From NCBI RefSeq assembly GCF_001949145.1, contig NW_019091580.1, positions 172,998 through 236,997 on the forward strand: a stretch of 64,000 bases of DNA, read 5' to 3'. Origin of the DNA: Acanthaster planci. Lineage: Eukaryota > Echinodermata > Asteroidea > Valvatida > Acanthasteridae. Shown one piece after another: positions 50,067 to 63,865 of the stretch (the stretch's first letter is position 1; each line of letters opens with the position of its first letter). A program made the translations under genes and the position numbers. The notes under the pieces were generated by a model. That model had not been told where the DNA came from, did no database searches, and was given only the letters and a program-made list of their open reading frames with translations.

Positions 50067-53000
50067 CTTACAATACTAGAGGTTAACAAACGTTACAGTT
50101 CGTTCTGAAAACAAAAGAACAGCGAGTTGATAATGACGGTTAGTCTTTATTGCATTATGACGAGCCGTAATACCACTCTCATTTTTCTCATCTAAGAACT
50201 AAAAAACAAGCTACGGAAAGCCAAATGGGATCGTGCCCACCACTTTCTTAAATTAAGAGAGGGCGACACAGGCATAAACAGTCCAGGCCCGTTTCCAGAG
50301 ATACATACAGCTCTGAAAACCAGAATGCATTGTTTCCACTATAATCCTAAATGCGTTGGCATGGAAGCGGGCGCTACCACCACATGACGAGGCCGACACA
50401 CATGGGAATCAGGTTCCGTTGCACTTCAAACGTATTACACAGGCTCCCTAGAAAGACCTAGCTGCCGATAAAATAATACGGTGTCTCTCAACGTTGGAAC
50501 GGGTCAAAAATGTCGCGTGGCCCGTGGAACTGCCCCTCGGGGTCCACAAACCACATATCTAACATGCAAGTTCAACGGTTGCTAGAAATGACTAGCAAGG
50601 GCCTACAAAGTATATACTTTAAGGTGTTGACATCGAGCCGTAAAAATTTCAATAGCTACTCTTACGAATGTTCGTCAGTTTTAACACGGTACTAGGATTC
50701 AATGCAAAGCTAGTTCAGAAACAAAAGGATTCAAGAGGTAAGTCCTACTCATACTGTGCCATTTCCGAGTTCGTCTCGTTACAGCCTACAAAAGAACAAT
50801 TATCAGCATCTATAATCTCCATGAGTAGTTTTCAGAATGTTAAGAATGCCATCAGTAGTACATGTAGATTATTTTGCCATAACTCTCAGCAACGAATTCT
50901 ACTTGATTGGCACTGTGGAGTTTACAAGGCTGTTCTGTCGGCATCGATCTTCGCATCACTCGCTAAGCAGATAATTACAGCATGCTACCCTACATGTATA
51001 ACTAGAGGTGTTGTTGAAGAAACAACATCAGGGGGAAAAAACTAAGAGAACAGAAAGTAAAAGATGCAAAAACATCGGAAAAGTCATTTCCGCTGGGACC
51101 GTGCCAACCTAATCCTAGCCTGCGGTGAAACTCGCGGAAACTACGGGCACACCAGGCCCACTCCTAACTGGGCGGTCAGCCGAAATCCCTGCCGCTCTCC
51201 CACGACACGCGGGGTACGGGTGTGTTTGGATGGTGTTAAATAGGTCATCAACCTGAAAAAGGGGGGTGGGGGTGGAGGAAAAGCCACGGCTTGCTGCAGA
51301 GGTTACAATTTAGAAATTTCAAACAAGTGTAAAGATTACGTCGAGCGAGTCGACAAAATCTCGTAAGCTATAGCATAATGTGCTTTTTTACTGTGTGATA
51401 TTCAGATTAGCTCTCCACGGTCGAGTAGACCGCCTTTTTAGAATAAGGTAGTCATCTTTCAGAGTAAATCTCTCTTCGGGAAAGTTAACCCTGTCGGGCT
51501 AATCTAACCTTTTTTTTCTACAAGTTAGATGTGCCACAATTTTGGAATCACTGAAATAACTTTAGGGCATCACTGAAATATCTTGCCTGACCACCGCACA
51601 ATTACCGGGGAGAGAGAATTATGTTAATTAAGGATCTTTATACCGCAACATCAACCAGGCAACCTTTCACATGTTATATTTGCCCATGTATTTACCCATT
51701 TTGGGGAGAATTTTGCTTTTCTTCATTTTAAAGAAATTGCTAAAGAGTAACTCACAGAGCAACAGTTCGTAGCTTTAGTTGGATACTGCACCAGAAAGGC
51801 CTTAGTTTAGACTTGAATTTGAGGTAAATGACCTGATGCCTGCACAGTAGTGCTGTATTCGAGCCCATCACAAGTCATTCAGTCTTAAGCCATTTCACAA
51901 GGTATTCAAATGAGCTTTGACAAAAGCATTCCTTTGTCATTGTCCACCCCGTTACTTATGACTGGCCTTGTGAAAGATATTGTGACGGACTCGGACACAA
52001 CAGTGCTGCCCAGTGCGGCGAATCATGTCACACCATAATCATAGCCATGGTGTGTGCATGGACAGATTTGTCGCCAAACTTGAAGACCGATTTGCCAAAG
52101 ACTAAAAAAAGTTCAAGATGATTTAAGTTAACTTCACCTCGCTTTTTAGAACTTCGTTTATACGCAAGGCTCCGACCGAGTAGCGTTTTATTTTCCACCC
52201 TGCCCTCCATTTTAACTCCTGGCGCGGTCACGTATTGGGACAATGCACTTTGGCCAAATGTTTACTATCGATCGTATAAAATGCTGCATCTCTCAACAGC
52301 AGCGGCAATAGCGTGCAAGACGGAAGCCATAAAAACTCGGCCGCATCATGGCCGTTCTCTTTCCGCAAGAACAAACCACAACTCGAACACACGTTTTCAA
52401 CCGTGGACAGTACTCAGAAGGCACTGATGCTGCAGCGACAAGTTTATGCTTTCCTGGTAATGGTGATCCATGTTCCAAGTTTTTAAGTTCAACTGAAGCG
52501 TAACAATGATAAAAAAATTACACCGTTCGCCGAAAATGATCGCAAGACTCGACATAACTTTTCACGCTGTCGTGTCATGCTTCCCTTATTAATTTTCTAT
52601 AATAACTCTACATGGTCATTAATCTGCAAGATTCTATTAGACCATAAATTTCAGAACATTATTATGTTGAGGCCCTCACTGATGGCATTATGTTGTAACC
52701 GAATGCATGCGATAGGGATTTATCCGGGAGATGTGTGCAAAGGACTGGGATCATGGGCTACATTTCTCAGTCTGTGCAGGGAATAGCATTGGAAAAAGCC
52801 AGCGGTCTTTTAAAATGTCGGCATAGAATGCGTGTATACTGTACCTAATTCGAGGTTGCTGGCTGAAAACTCTCCCGGTCTTCACAGCAACAAGTTTCAG
52901 ATGCAACAGTCTCAAAGATGTAAGTTTTATGAACAGAGTAGGTGGCTAGCTGATGGTGAAGTTTACTTATTACACAAATTTCATATACGCAAAACGCCAT

Positions 53001-55059
53001 TTGGAAACTTCAAATCGAGTCATTCAAGTCCAAAAGGGAGCAAAATGAAGTTTTCTTCGTCACCGCGACTGCATATACCGTGAGTGCGGGTCCATGCAGT
53101 TGCCTACACTGCGTTCTCATAGGAACTCACCCATGGGTGTTCACCCACGGTGGAAAGGGAAGGGCATTATGCGTAACGAGACACTCAGCCTCAGTGATGT
53201 AAGTGAAGGGGATGCCGCGCCGGTCCCTCGGGACGCATCCCAGGTAGGGATGACGACCCTCTCGCGCGCCGACATTACGAGCTTAGCCTAACCGATCCAA
53301 TCCAGTTGCAGTAGGAACACTGCGGCCCGATTTCGCGCTGAAGCCAGACGCACTCGTAGTGCGAACAGGAAGCCAGGTGAGAGCACAGGGGGTCACGTTG
53401 AGCAAATACGACCGTTCGGGGTAAACAAAGTGATTCTCTTGTCAAGCGAGGGCGCTGTGGGGTCATTACGTGCCATTTTTTTCTTTGCAAGTTGGGTTGG
53501 CATCAGATGCCAAATACATGTACATTGTACGAGGGATACATGCATGCTTTTGCACTACACGATTAATGTACATGTATTCTCAGAAAAATATACTCATATC
53601 AAGCTGAGTGAGAGAACGAGGCTTCAGAAAATCATGGGCAAGTTTTTTCTCGGTAGGAGCACTGCATTCCTTCCATGTTGTCGTTTTTTGTGGTTGTCAA
53701 ACTCAGTAAAAAGGATTGGCACAAAAAATCTCATATTTTAACTATAGACTCAACATCTGGCTTATAATTTCACCGTCCAATTATCTAAATTGGCAATGCC
53801 AAATTCTTCTCGTCCGTTATGCATTATGTGTGCATTGTATATCGGCTCAGCATGAGATTTTCCGGCCGTGTTTCCGAAGGGAAATGAAATAGCGGCGTAT
53901 TGCGCAAGCTGCGCCGGCGAGGTACGGGGTGCCCCGACCTCTCAGTCCCGCGTAAATCTAAGCTTTTCGCACCTGCTAATTTACGCTGATCCCGTATCGC
54001 TACCACGGCAACTAATCCGCGTTCGAAATACATTCACTTTACCGGAGACAACACATTCAAGATTTAAGTAAACAGTTCGCCAATCTTCAGACATGCAATA
54101 TCTAAATTTTCATCGGCTTCGAATCACAACAAAAAATGTTTTGGTCTATCGATTTTTCTTTTCTTTTTTTTTTTTTTGTAGCTTCAGGTCATCAGAAATG
54201 GAACTACATAACTGACCAAGCTCTTTAAACTGCACATAATCTCATGAAAACTCTTTTTAACAATAACAACAATAAATAAATTCTTCAAAAATCTTTGTTG
54301 CCACTAAATATCATCATAGTCAGTCTTCTCCAGAACGGTGTCATATTTTGCATATGACCCGTATAAATTGTTGAAAGTTGAAACTACGTTCACACCACAT
54401 GCCCGACGGAGATATCCAGGGTTCGGGTGTTTTGGCAGTGAAGTCGATAACCGCATTATCGGAAACGGCCTTCGAATAATTCCAAGCATTTTGCGCGAGA
54501 GAAGGGGGCAACTGCACAGTTCACGTTTAAACCAACCCGCCCTAAATTCGATCATTTACGAGCTCTTTTATCCGGGGTGTTAGCCAAGCGACGCATAAGC
54601 ACTTACACAGACGGCACAAGAATGTAGCTGGAAATATGATACGTCCACCGATCACCCTGGTGGGTAAGCACATCGGTCAGCCCTGGTTTAAAGTTTTCAT
54701 TCCAAAGAAAATCCACACAAGTCAGTGATTAAATAGTTTTGATACAAGCTTTATTTCTAAAATCAAAACATAAAACGCATAAGAGTCTACATAGTGTGGC
54801 TTCTCAAAACTGATCACTTCAAATTAACAATACATAATGTTACTGATTTTTGTCATAAGGGCCAAACAGGTAGGCCTATCAGTTGAGTCGATGTAGGCCT
54901 ACTTCTTCACTCCTTGAACTGACTGGAGTGGGAAATTCGTAGAAATTTCCTCCCCAGGCAAGCGGTTGGATCGATGGCAGTAAATGACTGACTGTGGACC
55001 ATTCACTTCAAGTTGTTACTTGAAAAGGCGTGCCCAACAGGGTCTCGCTTGATAGAGTT

Positions 55060-55500
55060 TCTTTCAAAAAGCAGCACTCATACCAAGGAATACAACTGCA
55101 GCAGCGACTACCAAGAGCAACAAACAGCATCAACAGGAAAACGAATGAAAGCGTAACAGAACGTGTGCTGCAGCTACTACATCATCAGCAGCATCAATCG
55201 AAGTTGATTTGACCGTACAGAGCCCATCGGGGGAATCCTTCCCCGTATGAACGAGTCCAATGAGAAGAGCAGCAACATCATGGACGATGTTGGCATCAAC
55301 GCAGTATAGTACAGGGACCGTCAATATCTTCGATATCAGCATCGCAGCGTTATCATCGACAACAGTGCGCCTACAGCAGTACAACACTACAGACGGCACG
55401 ACGCCAGTTGCAACAGCGCGATCAACATGCAACAAGCAACAACGATACTGGCACTAAAAGCGGTTCTACAGCAGCGACAAAACAGTAACAGCAGCAATGG
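55060..55500. repeat. CAG/CAA-rich degenerate trinucleotide region
   Basis: CAGCAG, CAACA, AACAGC and ATCATCAGCAGC words recur throughout about 440 bases in no fixed register. All frames are broken by stops within about 100 codons. This is probably a decayed microsatellite array; a Gln-rich coding origin is less likely. Confidence 0.55.
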
Positions 55501-58500
55501 AATAAGCTCAATACATCGACATTATAATGCCATTCAATTTCTACGGTTATATGAACCGCTCATGTAACATAGAAAGCGAACTTCCTTTAGTACTCCGTGA
55601 ACCAATCTGGTGGTTCTCACCATTAAGCGAACGAAGCGCAATAAATCTGGCAACATTCGCCTATCGCCGTGCGCACCCAGGGAATACGGCGCCAGTAACG
55701 CAACACCTAATATTGGACAACGTCTATAAATATTTCCCCGCCGAATTTCTGCGCATATCCCGCGTAAATCAACCAAATGTGTCGGGAAGATCTGCCAAAG
55801 TGTTGCATTTCTTTCAGCAACGACTCCTGTTTGCTTTTATCTGGGGACTTTTTTGTTTACGCTTTTGGAGAAAAAAAAGAGGAATGCCAGCCAAGTATCA
55901 TGAAGTTTACTAACTGGTCTTGCTGACTGAACGGGGTATAAAGTAACTATTGCGTTCTTCTCGACATACAATCAGCAATGGATATTGAAAGAGGAAACTA
56001 TAATTTGCCTTCCATCCAAATATAAAAGATAATGCATTACGGTTAAATGAGTCCTTATGACTTTCAAATAATTCAACGCGCATGTCCAAATGCACTTGAT
56101 GAACGTATATCATGTTGTGGGAAACTACTCCAAAAATTTTGTGTTTAAAAAAGGAAATTTAAACAAATGTTGGTTGAGATTGTACAATATTTCCAATTCG
56201 ACCTCTCGTAGTGTGTCCATGCATGGAAATTATCAGGAGAAGTGACGTCACGGTGGGTTGGTTGGATCCTTTCATGCCTGACCTCAACAATGTTTCATCA
56301 TGAAAGGCGATCTACGGCAAAAGCATATAACTTGTTCCTCGGACTACACGTAACACTAACTGTTTGATCATTTTCTCTTAAACACAAAATCAAAGTCGAA
56401 TTAAGTTCAGAGCCTTGGAATGGCGAATGTCAAATACAAATCTATCCCAGCAAATATTCTCATTATCAAAATGATGTACCTGATGAGTGAACACAAAACC
56501 AGGAACAAAAGTTATCGCAAACAGTGCAGCGACCTCGTTTGATCGCAAAGTTGAAATGAAGACAAGAGGACAACCGATGGTAACTGATTCAATAGCCACA
56601 TTGATAAAAGACAAAGTTCAAGAATACAGTCCTCACTTCTCCCGCATCACCGTCTAAATCAATAACGCGACGCTTGAATTTTCCCTGGTAGAATGCTGGT
56701 AGAATTCGTGAGGTCATGGACAGGTGACGCAAAATGTGTGAAAAACAGACACACCACTAACATGGCATAAATCATAACGGCGAGGTCCCTAGTCGACAGT
56801 AGCAGGAGAGAGCATGTGATGTGCGCCGTGATGAGGCGCGGATCTAGTTCCCATGGAGTGCAGGGAGATACAGTTCATCGCCTCACCTGTCAAGACGCCA
56901 GAACATTACGCCCTAACTTTTTTCAAGAGCGGCTGTCCGGTGTTTTCAATCACGAATTATGACATTTCGTAAGGTGTGTTGTACTTTAAGGGCGAAGAAA
57001 TATTTTGCCCAGGGTTGAAGACAACGTGAAACAAAGCTTACTGTCACAACTAAAAGAAACATGAACCCACCTATCTATCTTCATTGATGTTTTCGTGTAT
57101 TTAAAGCAACGTCAAGCCTGCACTTTACTTAAGCCGAGTTGATGAAGTGCTGCCACAATATTCCTAAGAACTCAGGTTTATAGTCTCTCATATTTAACCG
57201 AAGGCCGAATTTCAATTGACAAAACCTTTGAAATAACTTCATTCTAAAACCTTTTATCGAACAATTTCGGCAAAACACCAGCCCAACTTCACTGCTCTTT
57301 TTAACTCGTATTAATGTCGGTGTGGAAAACTATGGAATAAAACACTTCAAACGCATTTTATCTCACGGATGGAAACGGCCGGCTTTCCGAAGGAAAAGGG
57401 TTTTGTTTATACTTCAGCTGCACGTCCTAAGAAAACGTGGCTTTGCTCTAACCGACTGTTACAGGGCGAGTACCGCTGAACGTTTTCTGAAGGTCCAGCT
57501 TTTCGAAGAAAATGTCTTCCACACTTTGCAGAAAATGTCACGATCATGTATTCGGAAAACGGCCATGATTGTGCTTGTATACACATTAGTGAGCTCGTTT
57601 TACAGTTCGCTAAAGTTAATGTTTTCGCAGCAGACACCGGTACGTTCATTGGAAGCAAGTTCCAGCACATAAGACGACTTTTTCGGACCAGACGCACCGT
57701 CAAGGACACAGGAAGAGAGGAAAGATTTATTTAAACAGAACATTGTAGCTGGGAATTACGAGATCCATATTATGCGTCTGGGCGACATGGTAGCCCCTCC
57801 CCTTATCCGCGGAGGTCAAGCCAATGTCGGCAGGCTGTCTGGGAAGGGAGGAGGGGGTCAACTACAACAGCGACAGGAGTAGCTTGACCGAGGCGTTGGC
57901 GGTTCCGGCCCCCGCTACACCATCGAGATGACCGGCTCTATCCACTCGGCCGAGGCTGGCCCGCTCTGCCTGCCCGGCCTGCCAAGTTGTTATACCACCG
58001 GGTGCCTTCCGTAAACCTGATGTCCATTTAATTTCTTTTTCATATTTTGTAAGCGACTATACGACCGAAGCCAATCTCTAAAGAAAGTGAATTAACAAGT
58101 GTGTGTGTACACCTACAGTTTCCCTTTAATCAGGAAAGGCTTTAAATTTGTAAACAACTTAGTTACTCTGGTAAGAAAAGTTGAGCACTAACTTTAACCA
58201 TGTAGTTTTCTGTTTAATTTCTGATGATGTATAATGACAAGGACAAGAAGATGCCAGGCGGTATGGCCCGTCAATGGGAGCCATCATCAGAGCCGGGCCC
58301 GGTATGCCACCCGGGGAGAGACCATTGCATGACGGGCACCCCAAGCCCCATTTATGAGCAACGGACACAGGCTACTTCCTGAGCCTGAAAAGGAGTGATT
58401 CAACTAGTGTTTCCAAGATGAAAAACAGTCAGAACGTACCGGTATACCAGAAACTGAGGCGCAAAAATTACCCGTTCAGGCGTTTAACAATTAAAACGGG

Positions 58501-58856
58501 GTATCAAGGTGACATTGCCCGAGAACGTCACAATTTGGTCAGTAGTGTTGAAGTACACTTTTGAAAAATCGCAAAAGTCAGAACTTTCTAGATATAAATT
58601 CAGAATCCGTATCACCTTGGAAATCTTACAAGAAATTACAACTCCTCAACGAGTCACATCCAACTAAAGGAAACACTGCTAAAAAAACTGCCATTTCCAC
58701 TTCACGTTGACAAATCCCAAAGACCAAGGCCTCACACCACGCAGAGCCACATCATACGACGTTGGATGACGGGTAAAACGTAGGCTGAGCGGGTTTGATA
58801 GGGAATGGGCACATAGTACATGCACGTATGATCGTCTTACAGAAAACGTCACCATA

Positions 58857-58925
58857 TTAATAATAAAAATAATAATAACTGACATTTATAAAGCGCCCGA
58901 TCCATTAAGCCACTCCCAGGCGCTA
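58857..58925 (-). repeat. SINE-like 3' tail ending in (TTA)n
   Basis: On the minus strand the sequence runs TAGCGCCTGGGAGTGGC, then GGGCGCTTTATAAATG, and ends in a run of TTATTATTATT units. A GCGCTTTATAAATG-type end followed by an ATT repeat is a common 3' terminus of invertebrate SINEs. The 5' end of the element was not determined and may extend to about 59000. Confidence 0.4.
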
Positions 58926-59046
58926 AACAGCATTTTCCTGAGATGAAAACACTCTCAAAACACCCTTTTCGCGTTGGCATAGTCTTCAGTTGGTGTATGC
59001 ACATTTTGTGCAATTCTTCCCAATGCGGCTTTGAGGTTTTCTTTAC

Positions 59047-59134
59047 CTTTTGACGTGTCTTCACTTCCATCGCAGTCGTCCGAGTTGATTTTCATCAGGC
59101 GAAAAGAGCAGGACGAGCCGTTGAAATCCCCGGG
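59047..59134 (-). CDS. Weak candidate exon of an unknown gene
   Basis: On the minus strand a good acceptor (a long T/C tract ending CTTCTCAG at 59135) opens an 88-nt frame beginning PGDFNGSSCSFRLMKINSDD, and the frame meets AAAG|GTAAAG, a donor-like sequence, after 59047. Without splicing at that donor the frame runs on to a stop at 58955-58957 through DNA that looks like a SINE. I do not recognise the peptide. No partner exons were found. It may be chance. Confidence 0.15.
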
Positions 59135-59273
59135 CTGAGAAGGAAAAACAAGACAGGGTACAGGCATCAATAAGAGGTTTTAAGAAAGAAATAGAAACTT
59201 CAGGGCCTCACAACCTGGGCGTCTATATGAAAAGTTTACACCGTTTTTAAGGCATTTAAATCATTCGTTCCAG

Positions 59274-59289
59274 AGAGAGAGAGAGAGGT
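59274..59289. repeat. GA microsatellite
   Basis: A short run of GA dinucleotides (AGAGAGAGAGAGAG). A similar short GA stretch lies near 13338-13352 and a CT run near 20073-20084. Confidence 0.7.
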
Positions 59290-62200
59290 TTTTTTCATCA
59301 CCAACACGGAAACTACGGCCAAGGCGATTTATAGTTAAAACTGCTCTTCCATTAGATTACTAAAAATCAGTCTGAATCGACTGAATAAACTTTGCTCTGG
59401 ATCGTCGCGGTTTACAACTGTTACAAAGACTGTCATATGGTTCTGAAGAAAAGCCATTTACGTGAAATTTGAATTTCGAAACAGTGAAACACCCGGCAAT
59501 GGCATTATTCAATTCCATTAGCTGTAAACTAATATTTGCTACAAACATTCTTTTTATCAGCCCCACTCTGTAGGTCACGTGTGACAGTTTTAAACGTGTT
59601 TTGTTTGAAATAACAGCAGTGTTATTAGAGTCCAAAATGAACCTTTCAGTTTAACAATTAACTGTCAATATAATTACAAATTCTGACGTCACTCGGCATG
59701 TACACTTTCGCATGCAAAACAATGTGGGAGTTACGTGTATGACACCGACTTTTTGGCCCAGAGTGACCGGTCAATGTACCCTCAGACCCTACAGTGACCG
59801 CCCCTCATCTGCACGCGTTTACGAACAGCCCACACCTGCAAAAGCGTTTACCAAACCAGCCTTTAATGGCCCGTCCCCAGGGCATTCGATGAGACATTTT
59901 GCGGGTACACGTATTTTGGAATCCGGCAATTTTCGTCACAGTTATGATACGGAACCTGCTGGCATTTTTATATTGCACATAGCTGTACGTGTAAAAATTA
60001 CGCGATGACGGTAAACTCTGAGCTTCAAATTTGTAGTTTTAAGTTAAGAGTTCTTTAGAATTGGGTTTTTAGGGTCAGTTTTTGCATCCTCAATGGTTTT
60101 TGCTAAATACCACTGGTGACCATATCCAGCGAGCCTGGTCTGAAATTTTCATTCTAATGGTTGGAAGTCAATAGCCCGGCATCCCTAAATTCTGACAACG
60201 ACTTGATCGTGCCCCACGCAGGAAATCCCTCTAGCATTGTGATGGGACATGCCTCAAGATGCGTCTGTTACGCTCCCAAGCTGATGTCCAATGTGAGAAG
60301 TAATTAGGCAACTGTACGCATTCCACATATTAAGCTCTTTCTTGTCAAATTTACTCTAATTTCCAATTTTTGCACGCGTCCAGACGGCGTCATCGCGGAC
60401 AAACAGCAAAACATTCTCGGGTGAATGTGGTCAATTTAAATATGTGAGACACTAGCACAATGTTCTAAGCGCGATTTTCAAAAAGACATTGTTTTGTTTT
60501 GGCCCCACAACGATTGTGCTTTATTTGGTCAGGATGGTGGCGATTGTCAAGCGGTTACACGCAACCTCTGTGGCTCCCACAAACACTACCGATACTCATC
60601 GAAGTGTACGTCTAGGACATCCTAGAGCCGAACGCAACTACGGCGAAAATGGACTGCACAACTTCGTAATCGTCCACCGTGTGCATATGACTCGTGATGC
60701 TTTGAATTACTTCTATCAAAACCTGCATTCTATTAATTGCACGTCCTTGGTAAAAAAACAAAGCACTCATGCGCACGCCAAGGCCACCAGTTTATGGATA
60801 TGGCCACAATGAAGCAGGGAAACCGGACAGTAAACATTTGGGGGACTAAATTGAAGGGGCATGACGCGAAATTAACGGCAGTCGTTGCCGGGCGGGGATG
60901 ACATGATTAGAGTTAAGTGGCGAAAGATTGCAGGAGTGTTTTACCTTGAATGCTAAATTTGTAACTCGGAAAGGGTACAACAGGGATACATTGTCCGTTG
61001 CCTTGTTCTGCTCCTATTACTCTAGACACACAAAAATCGCTGCAACGAAGGATCATTCTGTTCTGAAACATGTTACATACTTTAAAATGCCCCAACATTT
61101 TGCATACACCTTGTGGCACTCGTTGTTGTGTTGAACAGGGATCTGGTTGAAAACATCTCTTTGATGACGGTTTTATACTTCTTTCTTGACACCCTCGATT
61201 CATTTTCATAATTGCCAAAGCCAGACGGTGTAAAATAAATAAATGAAAAGAAATTCTCTGTCCATGCACATGTACTCAGGATGATTATAATATGTGACGC
61301 ATTCAGTGCCGGGCAATTTTATGTACATTTTTGAATGATTATAAAAACCTAAAGAGTTATTAATTCCAATTGATACAAAGCAGCAACAAAGGGATGATTA
61401 AAAAAGACTGATGAAAATCCGGCAAGTCTTTTCTGCTGCGAGAACAAGGTATCGGACATCGTTCCCTTGGTGGTTGGTGGTCATAATCTTCATAAAAACA
61501 GTGGAGACTGTAGAACCTCAAGACGACCGAAGCGCAATTACACCAAGTAGCCGTAAAAAGAATTGACGGCTCCCGCGGGCGAAAAAAAAAATCTACATGC
61601 ACCATCATCGTCTCGGAGATTCAGTCAATTAATTAATTCCCATCCTCCAAAGACTATATGCAGACTCGTACGGGGAGTGGGGGGGGGGACAGTATATACA
61701 TGTACAACTTCCCAAGATTGGAAAACAGAGCAAGGCCGTGAATCTTGTGAAACGGAATCCGAGTCGGCCTTTCGGGAAGCGTGTCGAGTTTTGATCAAAT
61801 AATCGGGCCAAAATAAAGCGCGACGGCCGCGCCGTGCGCGTACTAGAAAGAAAAACGAAACTGTCAATGATATTACCCAGTATCGCCAACATCAATTTGA
61901 GGGGGAAAAAAACTTTATCACCGCCCGACTTCGCTTCGCCGGTCAAATTGGCATCTGCTCATTATTACAGGTTAGCAGTGATACAAACTAATCGCTTAGC
62001 GTATACTCCTAGACAGCCTGAAACTCAAAGGTACACGGCCAATCAGCTGAAGAGACACTCACGGGTTTCCAACCCAATCCATAATGCCGTGAACCGCACG
62101 TCTGCCTCCTCTCCCGAAAAGAGGGATGCTTCCTTACTCAATGCTGTTACGCGGTCAATATTACATGGCCTATCTGCACACGTATTTATAAATCTCTGAA

Positions 62201-63501
62201 GGTTAGATAAAGACAAAGGTTTTAACATGCACAAACTCCCTAAACAACCACTCTCGACCACTGGGCTATAGCAAGCACTCGAAAGGTTGGATTCGAAATT
62301 GGGATATTAGGTGTGTCTAACTTTTTACCCAAAATTCCATCTACACGTAGCCTATACTCGGAGAAATCTTGGGAAAAAATTAATACAACAATCAAGAACC
62401 TTTAAATCTCTAAATTAAAAAAATCTTGTCCGTCTCCTACATCCTTGGAGAGTGATAAGTTGTTAGCAGAAGCAATCCCGCCAAGAGAGATTTCTATTTA
62501 ACACAATCCTCATTTCCTACCAGTGACATACACATTAATACACACAATCAACCCACACACCATGAAGACGGCGCGCTGCTTTTTCACCAAACACCAAATT
62601 CAGTCTTCAGTTAAAAGCAGCACAGTATTTTGCGTCTTCCTGATGGTCGGTTAACTTCCATTTTGAATAATGTTTCGTTGTTTTACCCCAAAATACACTG
62701 AACGTAACAATTTTTAATGGTGAAGAGCTCTTTTGATGCCATGACCACTGTGGAAACTCCTGTATCTCGTGGTATATTCTTAGACTCCATTCAGACGTTA
62801 CATTCGACCCTCGCCACGCAGGGGGTTCATTCACGTAAACCGTGTAATCAAGGGCGTCTGTACACGTGTACGTACACCAATGAAAGAGCTCAGCAAGGGC
62901 AAATTATGGGACTTATTTTTTTATCAAAATGCGAATCACAACCTGCAACAGGCGGTGGACATTTCCTTACAATTTCAACCATTATTTACCTTTCTATTAA
63001 GCAGTTTCAGCTGACAGAGTGTGAAAGCATCCGTTTAATCAAGGTATTAATCTCTAGCGTAACTTTTTTTAATCGAAATGCGTCCCTTACTTGCTTCAAT
63101 ACTGGCATTTCATGAAGTTATGAATATGCATGAAAGGATTTCAATGAACGACAAAACTGGCGTATTTACGCAGTGCGATTTCCATATGTTGACCCTGTTT
63201 CCCACAGTTTATTTTACAAAATGTACACGTAACTTACGGTAGAATGAGCTTGTTTCAACACAATGTCTAAGACTTGTCCAGCTAACTTTCAAATTAAAAC
63301 TTCCTTCATTTGTTTTCCAGACCTGGTTTACGAATATTAATGTGATTAAGTTTCTCTCAAACGAATCAAATTAAATTGCTTAATCGCACTGTCTGGAATA
63401 ATCCCAAAACAGGCCTACGTCTGCGATAACGTTACCTTTTAAAAGTTGTTGTTTTCTCTGTTTCTTTAATACACAAAATGCATTTTAATATTATCTGTAG
63501 T

Positions 63502-63865
63502 TCCACCATTTCTGTTACTGTTTTGAATCTTTACAATGTTATGATTTGATAAAAATGAACCTACTGTGTTGCAATTTCATAAACCTGCGTAAAATTCTTG
63601 AAACTAAAATCAGTCATGGTTGAAGTGAAGGCACTTGGCATAGAGTACTGATTGCACGTGTTAAAAAGTTTACCGGCAGCATTTGAACAGTTTTACCCGA
63701 AAGAACACGGTACCTTTATAATATTTTCCTCCACCATTTCTGTTACTTTTTGTAATATTAGGATATTACGAAATGATTAAAATGAAGAAAATGTTGCGTT
63801 GCGATCCCATAAACTTGTGTAAAATTCTTGGAACTGAAACGACTGTGGAAGTAAAAATCATTTGA
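63502..63865. repeat. Diverged tandem duplication, period about 229 bp
   Basis: The block starting TCCACCATTTCTGTTACT at 63502 recurs at 63730. Later landmarks also repeat in order: ATAAACCTGCGT/ATAAACTTGTGT and AAAATTCTTG at 63591 and 63821. The spacing is 228-230 bases. The copies differ by substitutions and small indels, and the second may extend towards the window end. Confidence 0.65.

Noticed and set aside
55527-55913. 128-codon open frame, plus strand
   Set aside because: Starts next to the CAG-rich region but shows no family features or neighbouring exons.
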